A DNA stretch of 64,000 nt from Bathynomus jamesi. Its lineage: Eukaryota > Arthropoda > Malacostraca > Isopoda > Cirolanidae. The notes under the pieces were generated by a model. The model was not told the origin of the DNA. It ran no database searches and saw only the letters and a list, made by a program, of their open reading frames with translations. The DNA lies in NCBI GenBank assembly GCA_023014485.1, contig JAJOZX010012231.1, positions 37,337 to 101,336 on the forward strand, written 5' to 3'. Below are positions 1 to 11,464 of this stretch, piece by piece. The position numbers and the translations under genes are program-made. Position 1 is the stretch's first letter. Each line of letters begins with the position of its first letter.

Positions 1-1097
1 AGTTATCACTCACGATTCAGGTGTACACCTTACCTCTTTTCACCTTTTTACATTTATTAACAGTACGCCTGAGCGAGATGGCTATTAGTGTTTTTCGAAC
101 AACGGTACCGCAAACCAGTTTATTTCCAAAATTTCACCACAAAATTTTTTTTATGAACAAAACATCTACTGAAGGAATTATTCTCACAACAATATAACAA
201 TTTTCGCTGCTGCGATGTCAAATTATGGAAATGGACATAATGATTTCCTTTTATTTTTGCTAATTGGCTGTGAGTGTAAAAAGGTGGAGTTACATCGTGG
301 TTTGAGCGCAAGAAATAAGGCGTCTACAGACCTCTCACGATGACGTCACTGACGTTCCTTAAGGAAATTCTCACCTGATTTCTGACGTCTCTTCGGCGTG
401 GACTTCCGCAGCCACTGTAATGACTTTGTCCTTAGTCAGGAGAAGGTTTTTCTTCCTCTCTCTTCGCTCTTCCCCTTCCTTTAGGAGGCGGAGGGTAGCG
501 GGGAGGTCCTTTTCTCTCTCTCTTGGGGCGGGTCTCTCTCTCTCCTTGGGAGATGGCACCTTCTCTCGGATCTCAGGAACACTTTCCAAAGGTTTTCTCC
601 CTCTTCCATCTTCTAAGGGAAAGAGCACTGAAGACTTCAGGGCTGAAAACAAGTCAAAATGTTACGGAAACGTTGCCTCGCTCATGGGGAAGCGAGTCCG
701 ATGAAAAAAAAATCCCTCATTTCCTCTCACACGCACACGACTTCTTTTTAAAATTCATAGCCTATATATTAAACTAATAATAATTAACTTAACCTTGGTG
801 CCACTGAACCAAGAAGGGGGTGGGAGGGAAAAGTTTGACACAATCAGTTTCGAACGGTGTTTTCTGTTAAGTTATTAAACAGTGCATTACTTGCTAATCT
901 AGCGTAACCTAACTTAACCAAACCTAATTTAGACCAACATATCTTTTTTTCCCAAAATAAAAATGCTTACATTTTTTATATAAACTATTTTCCTGAGGTA
1001 CCAAATGTGTTAACCTCACAAAAAATTATCCCACTACATCCGTGAATTATCACGCACTCGAGGCCTCACTGATGCCGTTGCCTTGGTACATGCGCAC
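1..1097. other. Left flank, mostly unassigned
   Basis: No recognisable gene or repeat boundary is visible apart from the exon-like stretch at 375-642. The part between 430 and 560 is strongly TC/CT-biased on the plus strand. The rest is AT-rich and looks like ordinary intergenic DNA into which element A inserted. Confidence 0.4.
375..642 (-). CDS. Exon-like open stretch, unknown
   Basis: On the minus strand an open reading frame of about 89 codons is bounded upstream by a pyrimidine-rich stretch ending TTTTCAG and downstream by CAG|GTGAGA, so it could be an internal exon of phase-compatible length. The predicted peptide is very rich in E, R and K (several RERE-like runs) and shows no domain I recognise. 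The charge comes from a TC-biased plus strand, so it may be a composition artefact. This is the only candidate for host coding sequence in the left flank, and the call is weak. Confidence 0.2.
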
Positions 1098-1411
1098 TAG
1101 GGTGGAGCGAAAAATACCTTTTTTCTAGTATGAAGTTCTAATAGTGATTAAAAGTTGCATTTAGTGGACGATATATACTTGCCAAAATATGAGTTCATTT
1201 GTTTAATATTTTCAGCTGCCACCAGGGGGCTAAAGTTAACACAATTTTGGGTAAAAAGGAAAAAATGCTTCTATTTTAGGTTTATCAAACTATTATAAAA
1301 TTTTATCTTAGAATTATCTAATAGTTTGATTAAGATTCTTAAATGATAAGAATTCGTTTTGTAAAAATGCCTTTTTATATGCTTAATATCTTCAGCTGCC
1401 ACAAGAGGGCT
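1098..1411 (+). repeat. Left terminal inverted repeat of element A
   Basis: It matches the reverse complement of the 15.1-15.4 kb region over its full length with few differences. It contains two copies of a short direct repeat (CAGCTGCCAC followed by AGGGGGCT or AGAGGGCT) about 180 bp apart, the second of which received the LTR retrotransposon. Confidence 0.85.
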
Positions 1412-2189
1412 TGTAAGAGTCCTGTTTTATTTATTTAGACCTTTACAAGTTTACGTAGATAATTAACTATATGCCAGGGTCACCAGCGCCCAAGTACTAG
1501 ATTGGCATCCGGCACTGCGGCGCAAAGTTAATTTTAATAAAAGAAGGGAAGGACTGATTATTAAATCAATATGAATTTTTATATTTTATTGACAACAATT
1601 AATGAGTATATGCAAGGGGATTTTTACCCGTAACAACTTTGATGGACTTATAATGGTGATATTAAATAATGGCCCGTTTGGCTAATATATAACAGTCTGC
1701 AAATAATACTGATTATAATAATAAATATGCAATACAAATAATAGTAATAATATATAATAATAACAATAATAACAAAGATAATAATAAAGATAATAATAAA
1801 GATAATATAAAGATAATAGTAAAGATAAATAAAGATAATAATAACAAATAATAATAAGATAATAGCCACAATGACAACCTTGTCAAAAAGGAACTTTGCT
1901 TGCTGGCGGGGTGATTTCGAATAATGTTTTTTTTGGCGTCCTTTGTGTTGTCGTTGCACACAAGTTTGTTTTTACTTAATAATTTTACCAACCAGCCAAA
2001 ATAATCCTTAAAAGCCCATTCATGTCTAGTCACACCACACTGAATTCTTAAGAATTAAATTTGATCACTGGACATATTTAACTTGTATTTATTTATTTAT
2101 TTATTTATTTATAATTTAAATATTTCACTCATGCCAATTTGTGGCAGTTTTCACTAATAAAGAATACTCTTGTGGTGCAAGGCACTACA
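1412..2189 (-). repeat. 3' LTR of the Ty3 element
   Basis: It starts TGTAGTGCC and ends CTCTTACA on the minus strand and pairs with 11465-12256. It contains an AAT/AAAGAT-type microsatellite around 1710-1860 that differs in length from the other LTR, and a (TTTA)n run near 2087-2110. Confidence 0.9.
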
Positions 2190-2206
2190 AGTACTGCCCC
2201 CCAAAA
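2190..2206 (-). promoter_or_regulatory. Polypurine tract
   Basis: Directly inside the 3' LTR the minus strand reads TTTTTGGGGGGCAGTACT, a G-rich tract in the position expected for the plus-strand primer of reverse transcription. Confidence 0.6.
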
Positions 2207-2236
2207 ACATGGTTGTCAGGGGTAAAAAAAAAACAC

Positions 2237-5200
2237 TTAAATGTCAAAACGCACTGGCTTACGAATGACTCTTCCAGAACGAGTCGTTGTTTGCTTTTGG
2301 ATGGCAATATCCTGCAGCACTGGTTCTGAAGGCATGGATGGTGCTACAGGTGCAGTAGGGACATTGGGGGAAGGGGATTCTTGGTGCCTGTGCGATGGAG
2401 CCACTGGCTGGTTCAAAGACAGTTGGTTGCGATAATGAAGGAGAATTGGAAGAGGGATGATAGATTGTTGTACCCTCGGATGAGGTGGTGGTACATAGGA
2501 TTTAGGAAGGGTAGATTGCTGTACCTGTATATGAGATGAAGGTACAGAAGATTGAGGAGGGATAGGTTGCTGTACCTGTATTTGAGGTGGAGGTACAGAA
2601 GTTGAGGAGGATAGGTTGCTGTACCTGTATTTGAGGTGGAGGTACAGAAGATTGAGGGAGGATAGGATCTTTTGTTGGAGAAAAATCAAGGTATGCTGGT
2701 TTCAAGCGGTCCACAGAAACAGTTTCACGCTTGCCCACCTTGTCAATGATGAAAGTTTTGGGTTACGGTCTAGCACAAGGAAGGGACCATCATAGGGGCA
2801 GTGAAGAGGGTAGCGGTGAGCATCATGTCTCAAGAAAACATGTGTGCAAGTTTGTAAATCAGGGGAAACGAAGGTAGTTTGTGAAGTGGAAGTTCTAGGT
2901 GCTGTGGGACGAATTTGCTTCATAACAGAGCGTAATGTCTTAACATACGAAGCAGGATCACATGCGGGGTTAATGGGTGTAGGTGTGAAAAATTCTCCGG
3001 GTAACCGGAGTGTGGTACCGTAAACTAATTCTGCTGCAGAGCATGCAAGATCAGTCTTCAGAGCAGTACGAATTCCGAGTAGGATTAGGGTAGCCTGTCC
3101 ACCCATGTAGTAGATGGATCAGTGGCTCGCAAGGAACTTTTAAGTTGACGATGGAAGCGTTCTATCACCCCATTGGATTGCGGGTGATAGCTTGTTGTTC
3201 TGATGCGCTCAGTCCCAAGAAGGAGCATGAGTTCCTTCCATAAGGCCGATTCAAACTGGGCACCTCTGTCTGTGCAAATGGTTGCAGGTATTCCAAAACG
3301 GGAAACCCAACATGAAACAAAGGCGTGAGCTACTGCAGAAGCAGTACAAGAAGTCAAAGGAACAGCTTCTGGCCATCTTGTGAACCTATCAATGACAGTG
3401 AGAAGATAGGTATAACCTCGAGAAGAATAGAGGGGGCCGACTATGTCTAGGTGTATGGCCTCAAAACGAGCCTTTGGCAAAGGAAAGGTACCAATTTCTG
3501 ACTTTGTGTGTCGGTGAACTTTGGCACGCTGACATTGAAGGCAAGATCGAGTCCAATTGCGGATATCTTTGTGCATACTTGGCCATACAAACCTAGCTGC
3601 AATTAATTTTTGGGTGGCCTTAATTCCCGGGTGAGAAAGGGAATGGAGTTTAGCAAAAACAGCTCTTCGCAGCCCTTGTGGGACCAACGGTCGAATATGC
3701 TCAGTCGAGACGTCACATAAAATTAGTAAGTCTGACTTGGGTTCAACTGGTAAAGAGCGGACTTGCAATGAAGTGGGTGAATTAATAAGAGTTTGGAGGT
3801 CTGTATCCGTGGACTGAGCCTTAGCCATCTCTGAAAGGTTGATGTGAGAGTGTCCAGGGTCAGAAATTGCTGAGATGCGAGACAGCGCATCCGGCACAAC
3901 ATTCAAAGAACCTGAAATGTGTCGAATGTCTGAAGTAAATTGAAGAATAAAATCAAGGTATCTTCGCTCATTAGGAGCATGAGAGTCTGATTGAGAATGG
4001 AGAGCAAATATTAACGGACGATGATCCGTAAAAATGCTAAAGTCACGTCCTTCCAGGAATGACCTGAAATGACGGATGGAGAGGTATATCGCCAGCAACT
4101 CTCGACCGAAAGTGCTGTACCTCATTTGTGAAGGTGAGAGCTTGCGTGAAAAGAATGCGAGAGGTTCCCAAACGCCTGAAACAAGCTGCTGGAGCACTCC
4201 TGACACGGCAACGTCAGAGGCATCAGTGGCTAAGTTCAGAGGAGCGTCTGGTTGAGGGTGAACAAGGCATGTAGCTCGTGCTATAGCCTCTTTTGCTTGT
4301 GAAAAAGCGTTGGTAGCTTCGGGGTTCCACAGAACTGCAGTGGATCTGCCCCTTTTTGATTGGCGAAGAAGAGAGGTTATGGGTGCAAGAATGTTTGCAC
4401 ACTGAGGAATGAAGCGATGGTAGAAGTTTACCATCCCTAAAAGCGGCGAAGTTGCTTTTGAGTTTGCGGTTGTGGGAAAGACCTTATGACAGATACTTTA
4501 TTTTCGAGAGGAGAAATGCCCTTCGAAGTAACTTTGTGTCCTAAGAAGGTGAGTTCATCTACAGCAAAGACACATTTTTCAGGGTTTAGCAATACACCAT
4601 ATTCTGCCAACCGAGAAAAAACTAAGCGTAAATGTTGAATATGTTCTGAGGGAGAAGAACTTGCGATGAGAATGTCATCGACATATGTGAAAGTGAAGGA
4701 GAGACCTCTCAACACTTCATCAATGAAGCGTTGAAAAGTTTGGGCCGCATTACGCAGTCCGTATGGCATTTTTGTCATTTCAAATAACCCAAAAGGGGTT
4801 GTTATAGCAGTTTTATGTACATCATCAGGGTGTACAGGAATTTGATGAAAGGCTCGCACCAAGTCAAGGCGTGAAAATACTGTGGTGCCATGGAGAGCAG
4901 AAGTAAAATCGTGTAAGTGAGGAAGGGGATAGCGATCTGGAATCGTGTTGTCATTCAAAGCACGATAATCTCCACATGGACGCCAGTCTCCAGGTGTAGG
5001 TTTTGGGACCATGTGTAAAGCAGAGGCATACGGGCTACTTGAAGGCCGTATAATACCGAGTTCAAGCATGTGTTCAAACTCTCGTCTCACAATTGCAAGA
5101 CGATCTGGAGCTAAGCGACGTGGGCGGGTGAAAACAGGTGAGCCTACCGTATCAATACGGTGGACAACAGTGTGTTTAATAGGGGTATCCTTAGAACAGG

Positions 5201-5897
5201 GTTGAGTAAGTGAAGAAAATTCATTTAGGAGCTGCTCTATAGCAGGTGAGCACTGTGGCAGAGAACTTGCCAATAATGAAGAGGGGTGCACGGTAGGAGA
5301 ACCAATTACTGAAAGATATGTGACATTATCAATTAATTGTGCTCTACGAACATCAACTAATAAATCATTAGCAGAAAGAAAATCAGAGCCTAACATTGGA
5401 GTATATACATCCGCGACAAGAAATATCCAGCGGAAAACACGTCTAAGTCCAAGAGAAACTGAAATAGAACGATGTCCATAAGTGTGAATAGATGAAGAAT
5501 TAGCTGCACGTAAAATGAAAGGAGAAGGTCCGTTTGCACGGTCTGCGGCTGTTGCAGGAATAACACTGTATTGAGCTCCAGTGTCAATAAGGAATGCATA
5601 GCCTGAAAGTGGATCATGCAAGGTGAATGTTGGACCAGGTGGTGCAGTAGCTTGTGAATCATTAAATTTTTGTGGAAGAAGGTTAGTATTGCTGTGGGAA
5701 GGAGTTTGTGTTGTATTTGGAGAATTAGTTGGGGGTATTAAATTAGCTGTGGTTGAATAAGTAGGTTGCGATTCTTTAACTTTACTTGCGTACGTAGGTG
5801 TTGGTTTGACAGTGTTAAATGAGGTAGTGGTAGGGTTAGTTGAAGTAAGGATAGGAGGAGAGGCTTGAGAGGCTGTAGCGTCAGACGCCTGTGACAC
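2237..5897 (-). pseudogene. pol: Ty3 pol polyprotein, frameshifted
   Basis: The first 486-residue block holds an aspartic protease (DTGA at residues 105-108) and reverse transcriptase (YVDD at 405-408). The second block (3085-4434) gives RNase H (ATDAS, TDHRPL) and integrase: an HHCC zinc region ending C-L-Q-C, then HLDIVGPL, TDRGAQ and a later E. The third (2702-3106) ends with a GPF/Y-like PYDGPF stretch, and the tail (2237-2738) is a P/Q-rich repeat region ending in a basic TRSGR-type segment. The blocks lie in different frames: single-base losses in short homopolymers near 4438, 3090 and 2750 explain the shifts, with at least one more change in the repeat tail. Pol is entered by -1 frameshifting from gag at 5909-5915. 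As read, no full Pol can be made. Confidence 0.85.
2440..2690 (-). repeat. Internal tandem repeat in the Pol tail
   Basis: Four to five imperfect copies of a ~60-bp unit encode a repeating P-P-P-Q-I-Q-V-Q-Q-type peptide between the integrase and the C-terminal basic segment. Copy number changes here would alter only tail length when they keep the frame. Confidence 0.6.
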
Positions 5898-5905
5898 CAG
5901 CCTGG

Positions 5906-6940
5906 TTAGTTTAAAGGAGGGTTAGGAGTCCATGGGCAAGGTGTGAGACAGCGCGTTGCACGATCTTTAAACTTTTCATGATACCAGCAAGGAGGGGTAT
6001 GAACAGTAGACTGTGGTAAGGAAATAGGTTGAGAATGGGGCTGAGTAGTGGGGATTGAGGATTGAGGATGAGGTAAGGCTAATAGATTTGGATTAGGAGC
6101 AACCAACTGACCTGTTTGCGGTGGCTGTGGTTGTAGGAGAACGAGGCGTTGTCCAGGTTCATATTGGGAGGCTCTAATTGGACCAGAGGGTCGTCCTTGT
6201 CTTGAAGAACTTCTCTCTCGTTCCCTGTTGTTAGCTAGCTCTATTCGGAGAGCTTTAAATTCATCTTTAAGTGTTTGTAGAATTTCGTTGGATACTTTAA
6301 GACCTTGTGCAGCCGGACTCAGATTGTCGTCCTGCGTGGCACAGATTTGGGGGTGATGGGTGTGGTTATCTACTTGGCCAAGGTGGATTTCAATCATCAT
6401 CTTATCAGCTGTTTTGGCCATTGTGAGGAGGTCTGTATCATCTGGCATACAACGGAGCATTGGCCGTAGGGCAGTAGGGAGACCATTGAGGAAGCGGCGT
6501 CGCATTAAGGGTGAGTTTTTATCGTCTTCATTGGTCTGTCCAGCCAGGTCTTGCAGATGTCTCAGGAAGGCTGTTGGCGTTTGATCCCCAAGAACTTGGT
6601 CCTTGAGTAGAGCATTGAGTCGCTCTTCTTCTGATTGGCCGAGTCTCCTGACTAACTCGCTGAGGAGGCTCTCAAAAGCTTGGTCAGACGGAGGCAATAG
6701 AGTTACATCCCGCACTACTTTGTATACTTGTGTAGGCAGGAGGTTCTTTGTGACAAGGAACTTGGTTCGTGGGTCCGTAACTCCTTTTATCTCAAAATAA
6801 TCCCGCAGTTGACTCACAAAGATTCCAGGCTCTTCAGCGGTGAATTGTGGAGTGGTAGGCTGATACATTGTGAGAAAGTCCGTTATAGGTGGTGAATTTG
6901 GAGTACCACCATTGGATGACCCTAGGTTGTTATTGGTCAT
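5906..6940 (-). CDS. gag: Ty3 Gag
   Basis: This intact 344-residue reading frame starts at ATG 6940 and ends in TAA at 5906-5908. The central part resembles the Gag of arthropod Ty3 elements (capsid-like core with an F-L-x-x-L-x-x-L-A-G-Q-type motif), followed by a Q/P-rich linker and a C-terminal CHCC knuckle (C318, H321, C331, C335) that should bind RNA. The product would assemble virus-like particles in the cytoplasm. It overlaps the slippery heptamer leading to pol. I see no disabling change in gag, in contrast to pol. Confidence 0.85.
   Translation of the reverse strand: MTNNNLGSSNGGTPNSPPITDFLTMYQPTTPQFTAEEPGIFVSQLRDYFEIKGVTDPRTKFLVTKNLLPTQVYKVVRDVTLLPPSDQAFESLLSELVRRLGQSEEERLNALLKDQVLGDQTPTAFLRHLQDLAGQTNEDDKNSPLMRRRFLNGLPTALRPMLRCMPDDTDLLTMAKTADKMMIEIHLGQVDNHTHHPQICATQDDNLSPAAQGLKVSNEILQTLKDEFKALRIELANNRERERSSSRQGRPSGPIRASQYEPGQRLVLLQPQPPQTGQLVAPNPNLLALPHPQSSIPTTQPHSQPISLPQSTVHTPPCWYHEKFKDRATRCLTPCPWTPNPPLN
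5909..5915 (-). promoter_or_regulatory. -1 ribosomal frameshift site TTTAAAC
   Basis: The last two sense codons of gag are TTA AAC in the phase T_TTA_AAC, an ideal X_XXY_YYZ slippery heptamer, followed at once by the gag stop TAA. A -1 slip moves the ribosome into the frame that runs without interruption into the protease/reverse transcriptase block. The agreement of phase, stop position and downstream frame makes this convincing; a downstream pseudoknot was not worked out. Confidence 0.75.
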
Positions 6941-7100
6941 TGTGGCTATTATTTGTTACAAGGTACTAAAAAAAATTTAAAATGTGTCACAAACTGACAA
7001 GATTTCAACAAATGTTGTTGAATGTAAATAATGGCTTCAGGTAAGCTTGGTTGAGTATGAGACTCAATTTGAGTTATGAATGCCAATAACAAAAAGTTAC

Positions 7101-7126
<26 letters not shown>

Positions 7127-7131
<5 letters not shown>

Positions 7132-7254
7132 ATGATGTAGCCCAATATTAGCAGAAAAATAGTCTGCGTATAGGCTATTTGCAAGATAAGTAAAAAATTT
7201 TTTTATGATGTAGCCCAATATTAGCAGAAAAATAGTCTGCGTATAGGCTGTTTA
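7127..7254 (-). repeat. Leader tandem repeats, hAT-distal side
   Basis: Two copies of a ~70-75-bp unit (containing TATGATGTAGCCC and AATAGTCTGCG) lie in the 5' leader of the Ty3 element. The last copy was cut by the hAT insertion; further copies continue at 11059-11231. Confidence 0.75.
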
Positions 7255-10200
7255 CAGTGGCGGTTCCTCATATGGGCAATATGGGCAGCCGCACAGGGCG
7301 GCATTTGTGGAGGGGCGGCATGAGCGCCTGCAAAAAAAATAAAAATAAAAATAAGAATAAATAAATAAAGAAATAAATAAAAATAAAAAATAAAATAAAA
7401 TAAATAATAAAAGATCAATAAATATATTTTTATTAATAAAAAACCATCTATTGCATTTTCCATAAACCTTCCCATAAAAGACCTAAACAATGCAAAATGC
7501 TTCCAGATTAATATTATTGGGAATAAAGGCCCATACTTTAACATATGTAATGTTATTTTTCTGGGTTTGGTTAAATAGTGAAATGTATATTATTTATTAC
7601 AGAACGAATCTTCACACTAAGCCACTAAGGTCTGTCAAATAACCGCAAATGGATAAGAAGAGGTCAAAGCTATCAGGTGCTCAGTTTAGAAAAAAGAGGA
7701 AAGAAGAAGAGGAGAAACGAGCAAAAGATAAAGGTATAGAGCTATGTCATCTACTCTTCACTGCTATATTGCACTGCTATTTTGTGATATAGCTTCTGAG
7801 TCATTTGAAGTGTACTATTATGTATATAATTAGCCATTAACCAAGGAGGTTGTATTATTCATTTGTTTCCTATTCTAAAAGTTTAATAAATTGTGCTTAA
7901 TAACATGTTAAATTAATTGTACTAGCCTATTCATGCATTGGTCTGTTATGTTCTATTTTACTATTTGCAGGGGCACTTTTGAAATATTTTGGAACACCCT
8001 CTGCCACTAGCCAGGATGAGAAGCCGTCTACTTCTGCCATTATTGAGGCTGAGGAGCCATCTACCTCCTCAGCCTCACATATGTCTCCACAAATGCAGTC
8101 TGATCCTGAGGATGAAGACCCATTTGCTTCTACTTCTCCCCGGCAGGACTCTTCAGGTGAGTTTGTGTGCACATATGTCTGTGAGTGTGTGCGTGTGTGT
8201 GTATGTGTGTGCATCCCTGCAAAGCATTTTGCAAACAGTTAAATTATAATGTTATTATCACTGGGTCTGGGTTACTGGGTATGTGTGGTGTTTCACCACC
8301 ATAATTCCATAACACCACCACCATAACAAAGTGCTGTGAATAATGTGTTATCTAACTTAGGTGTGTATACTAATGAGTAATGCTCTTGTTCTTTCTATTA
8401 GAAATGCCTGGAGCAGAATCGCCTCCTGAGGATGAGTCTCTGTCCACCGACCCTGCTAACTGGCCTTCAGTTCTGACTGAGAGAATTCGGACACAACTGG
8501 TTTCCAGGGGACCAAGTCAAGTACTATCTGACTTTGTATTCCCTAGAAACGACAGTGACGGAAGAAGTTTCCACCATCAATACTTCAGGAAGTCATTGGT
8601 TAGTGGGGAAAATATAACCAGAAGTTGGTTGGTCTATTCCTTAAAAAACAACAGCCTTTTCTGTTTCTGTTGTACATTATTTTCCAAGAGGAAAATAAAT
8701 TTAACAAGTTTGGGACTCTCGGACTGGAAGCATGCAAGCTCATTGCTCACATCACATGACAACAGTTCAGAACACCTAAATTCTATGAAAATCTGGAAAG
8801 AACTGGCAGTGAGGATGAGAAAGGGGGAGACCATTGACAAGCAGGAGATGGCACTTCTGGAGGCTGAGAAGTTGAGATGGAGAGCGGTGCTGACACGTCT
8901 CACTGCTATTGTGCATTCTCTGGCAGTTAGGAATTTGGCACTAAGGGGACATACAGAAAAATTTTTCTCACCATCAAATGGCAATTTTCTGAAAGAAGTT
9001 GAACTGATGGCACAATTTGATCCTATAATGCAAGAGCACATTAACCGTGTCCAAAAAGGGACCTCCAGTCACACCAGCTACCTCGGCCACCACATACAAA
9101 ACGAACTCATTGATTTGTCGAGCAGCAAGACCATTTCAGCAATGGTGAGCGACATCAAACAATCAAAGTTTTTTTCAATAATTCTAGATTGCACTCCAGA
9201 TATCAGCCACACTGAACAGTTGTCAGTTGTGATTCGGGTTGTGTCACTGGAGGGGAAGCCCCATATAAAGGAACATTTCATGGGGTTTTTGGAGGCAGAG
9301 GAGTCCACTGGTCAACATTTGGCATCTCTGATTCTGAAGAGACTGGAGGAGCTAAAAGTTCCTTTCATGGACTGTAGAGGACAATCATACGACAACGGGG
9401 CCAACATGAGGGGAAAAAACAAGGGTGTTCAATCCAGGCTCCTAGAAATTAATCCCAGAGCTCTGTTTGTTCCATGTGGGGCTCATTCTCTGAATTTGCT
9501 TGTGGCCGATGCTGCTAAGGGATCTATTGATGCCACAAGTTACTTTGGCATCTTGCAGAAGCTTTACAACTTGTTTTCAGCCTCCACACAACGATGGGCC
9601 ATTTTGAAAAAACATGTGAACATCACATTGAAGATGTGGTCTGATACAAGGTGGGAAAGCAAGATCAAGAGTGTGGAGCCCCTGAGATATCAGGCAGCTG
9701 CAGTGAGAGATGCACTGATCGAGGTGAGGGACCACACCAAAGACTCTGTAATAAAGGTCGAGGCTCAATCTCTGTCAGAGGAGGTTGGGTCATACCGCTT
9801 CGCCATTTGTTCAGTGGTGTGGCATGACCTGTTGTGCCAAATTCAGCATGTGAGCAAGCAGATGCAGTCTCCTAGCATGCACGTTGATGTTGCAGTAAAT
9901 CTCCTAAAAAAAACAGAGAGAGGTCTCCGCAATTACAGGGCAACAGGTTTTGTGGCTGCACAAATGGCAGCCACAGATATCTGTGAACAAATGAATGTGG
10001 AGGCTGTGTTAAAACAAAAACGGCTGAGGTCCACAAAGCGGCACTTCTCCTATGAAGCATCTGATGAGCCCTTGATTGATGCTTTGAAGAAGCTGGAGGT
10101 GACATTTTTCAATGCAGTGGTTGATGCTGCAACATCAGCCATTCAGGAAAGATTTTCCACGTTGGAAATTGTGGGAGAGAAGTTTGGAGTGCTGACACAT

Positions 10201-11058
10201 TTCCAAAATCTCACATTTGAGGAGCTGACAGAACAATGTGTGAACCTTAGTACTACACTACACTTTAAGGGACAATCTGACTTGGATGGCAGAGAGCTTG
10301 CACAGGAGCTGAAGAACTTGCCTGACTTGCCATCAAAGACTATATCCTTGCTTGAACTGCTGACGTTTATCCATGAAAGGGAGCTCTCTGAAATATATCC
10401 AAATTTGTGGACTGCTCTCAGAATTGGTCTTACTCTTCCAGTCACTGTTGCTGAAGCAGAGAGGAGCTTTTCAAAGCTGAAGCTCATCAAATCCTACCTG
10501 AGGTCAACTATGTCACAGGAACGCCTTACCGGTCTGGCCATCATCAGTATAAATCATACAATTGCTGAGCAGATTTCATATGATGATTTAATTCATGACT
10601 TTGCATCAAGGAAGGTAAGAAGAGTCAGGCTTTAGATGGCAGTTGTGCTGTGGTGCAATTTATTTTGTTTCTTGTTCAAAGTGTAGCATAATAATTACCC
10701 TCTCTTAAGTGTCTTATTCTATTTATGTGATAGAGCATTTGTACAATTTAGAAATTTGATTCTCTAGTTTATTATGGCAGTTGTGCAATTTAATTTGTAT
10801 TTTTCCTTCATAGTATCATAATTACATCTTAAGTGAGTTATTCTATTTACGTGATGAAGGATTTGTAAAATTCAGAAATTTGAGTCTTTGTTTTGGTTCT
10901 GAAGTTCCAACAATTAGTCCAATAAAAAGTTATTTTGTGAAAGAGTTATGTCTGTCCTTTATTTGGGGGGATTCGAATGGTGTGTGTTGGCGAACAGGGG
11001 GGGGGGGCGCTGAAGGTGAGGTTCGCCCAGGGCGTCATGTAAGCTAGGACCGCCACTG
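7255..11058 (+). mobile_element. hAT DNA transposon with open transposase
   Basis: The termini are CAGTGGCGGTTCCT at 7255 and its near-perfect inverse AGGACCGCCACTG ending at 11058. The 8-bp target duplication GCTGTTTA is perfect (7247-7254 and 11059-11066), as expected for hAT. The interior carries one spliced, uninterrupted transposase gene on the plus strand. As it lies in the leader repeats of the Ty3 element, it is the youngest layer of this nest. Between 7320 and 7400 there is an A-rich low-complexity stretch and near 8165-8215 a GT microsatellite inside intron 2. Confidence 0.92.
7649..10635 (+). CDS. hAT transposase, three exons, 834 residues
   Basis: Exons at 7649-7733, 7971-8156 and 8402-10635 join in frame across GT..AG introns (AAAG|GTATAG, TTTGCAG|GGG, TTCAG|GTGAGT, TATTAG|AAA). 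The N-terminus is K/R/E-rich and S/E/P-rich. Residues ~135-230 form a TTF-type zinc finger (F-C-F-C-C region), ~337-464 resemble the catalytic RNase-H-like core seen in ZMYM1-like hAT proteins (ILDCTPD, then SYDNGANMRG and CGAHSLNLL), and ~774-825 is the hAT dimerisation segment (AEAERSFSKL then a leucine-rich end). The third exon is open for more than 740 codons, so the protein could be functional. The first ATG was chosen because splicing from it keeps frame and gives the basic start typical of this subfamily. Confidence 0.88.
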
Positions 11059-11231
11059 GCTGTTTACAAAATATAAGTAAGAAAATTTTTTTATGATGTA
11101 GCCCAATATTAGCAGAAAAATAGTCTGCGTATAGGCTGTTTACAAAATATAAGTAAAAAAATTTTTTTATGATGTAGCCCAATATTAGCAGAAAAATAGT
11201 CTGCGTATAGGCTATTTGCAAAATATAAGTA
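11059..11231 (-). repeat. Leader tandem repeats, LTR-proximal side
   Basis: This continues the ~75-bp leader repeat array of the Ty3 element after the hAT insertion, with two more complete copies and the severed half of the copy that the hAT entered. Confidence 0.75.
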
Positions 11232-11446
11232 AATTTGCATAAAAAAAACTTTAGAAAATGCTGAATTTATAAAAAGGCAAAATAAAAGGAAATATTTTGC
11301 AATAGAATACACTTCCAGTACAGGTGAGTGCTTTGTACTAGTGAATTTAATAAAATTATAGATGCAGACTATATATTGACAAAAATTGAGAAAAAAACTT
11401 TTAGAAATTTTTTTTTTTTTTTTGCATAAATTACGGTGTTTGGTCA

Positions 11447-11464
11447 CTCCAGGAGGTCACCAAT
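11447..11464 (-). promoter_or_regulatory. Primer binding site
   Basis: Immediately downstream of the 5' LTR the minus strand reads ATTGGTGACCTCCTGG. The TGGTGACC core is complementary to a tRNA 3' end and matches what is described for CsRn1/Kabuki-type elements (tRNA-Trp); the tRNA identity is inference. Confidence 0.6.

Noticed and set aside
420..777. Plus-strand frames of 94 and 84 codons
   Set aside because: Low-complexity TC-rich sequence giving S/L/R-rich peptides; the minus strand offers a better (still weak) exon.
1648..2033. Hydrophobic I/Y/L-rich proteins in the LTR, also at 11736-12096
   Set aside because: Translations of an AAT/AAAGAT microsatellite inside the two LTRs.
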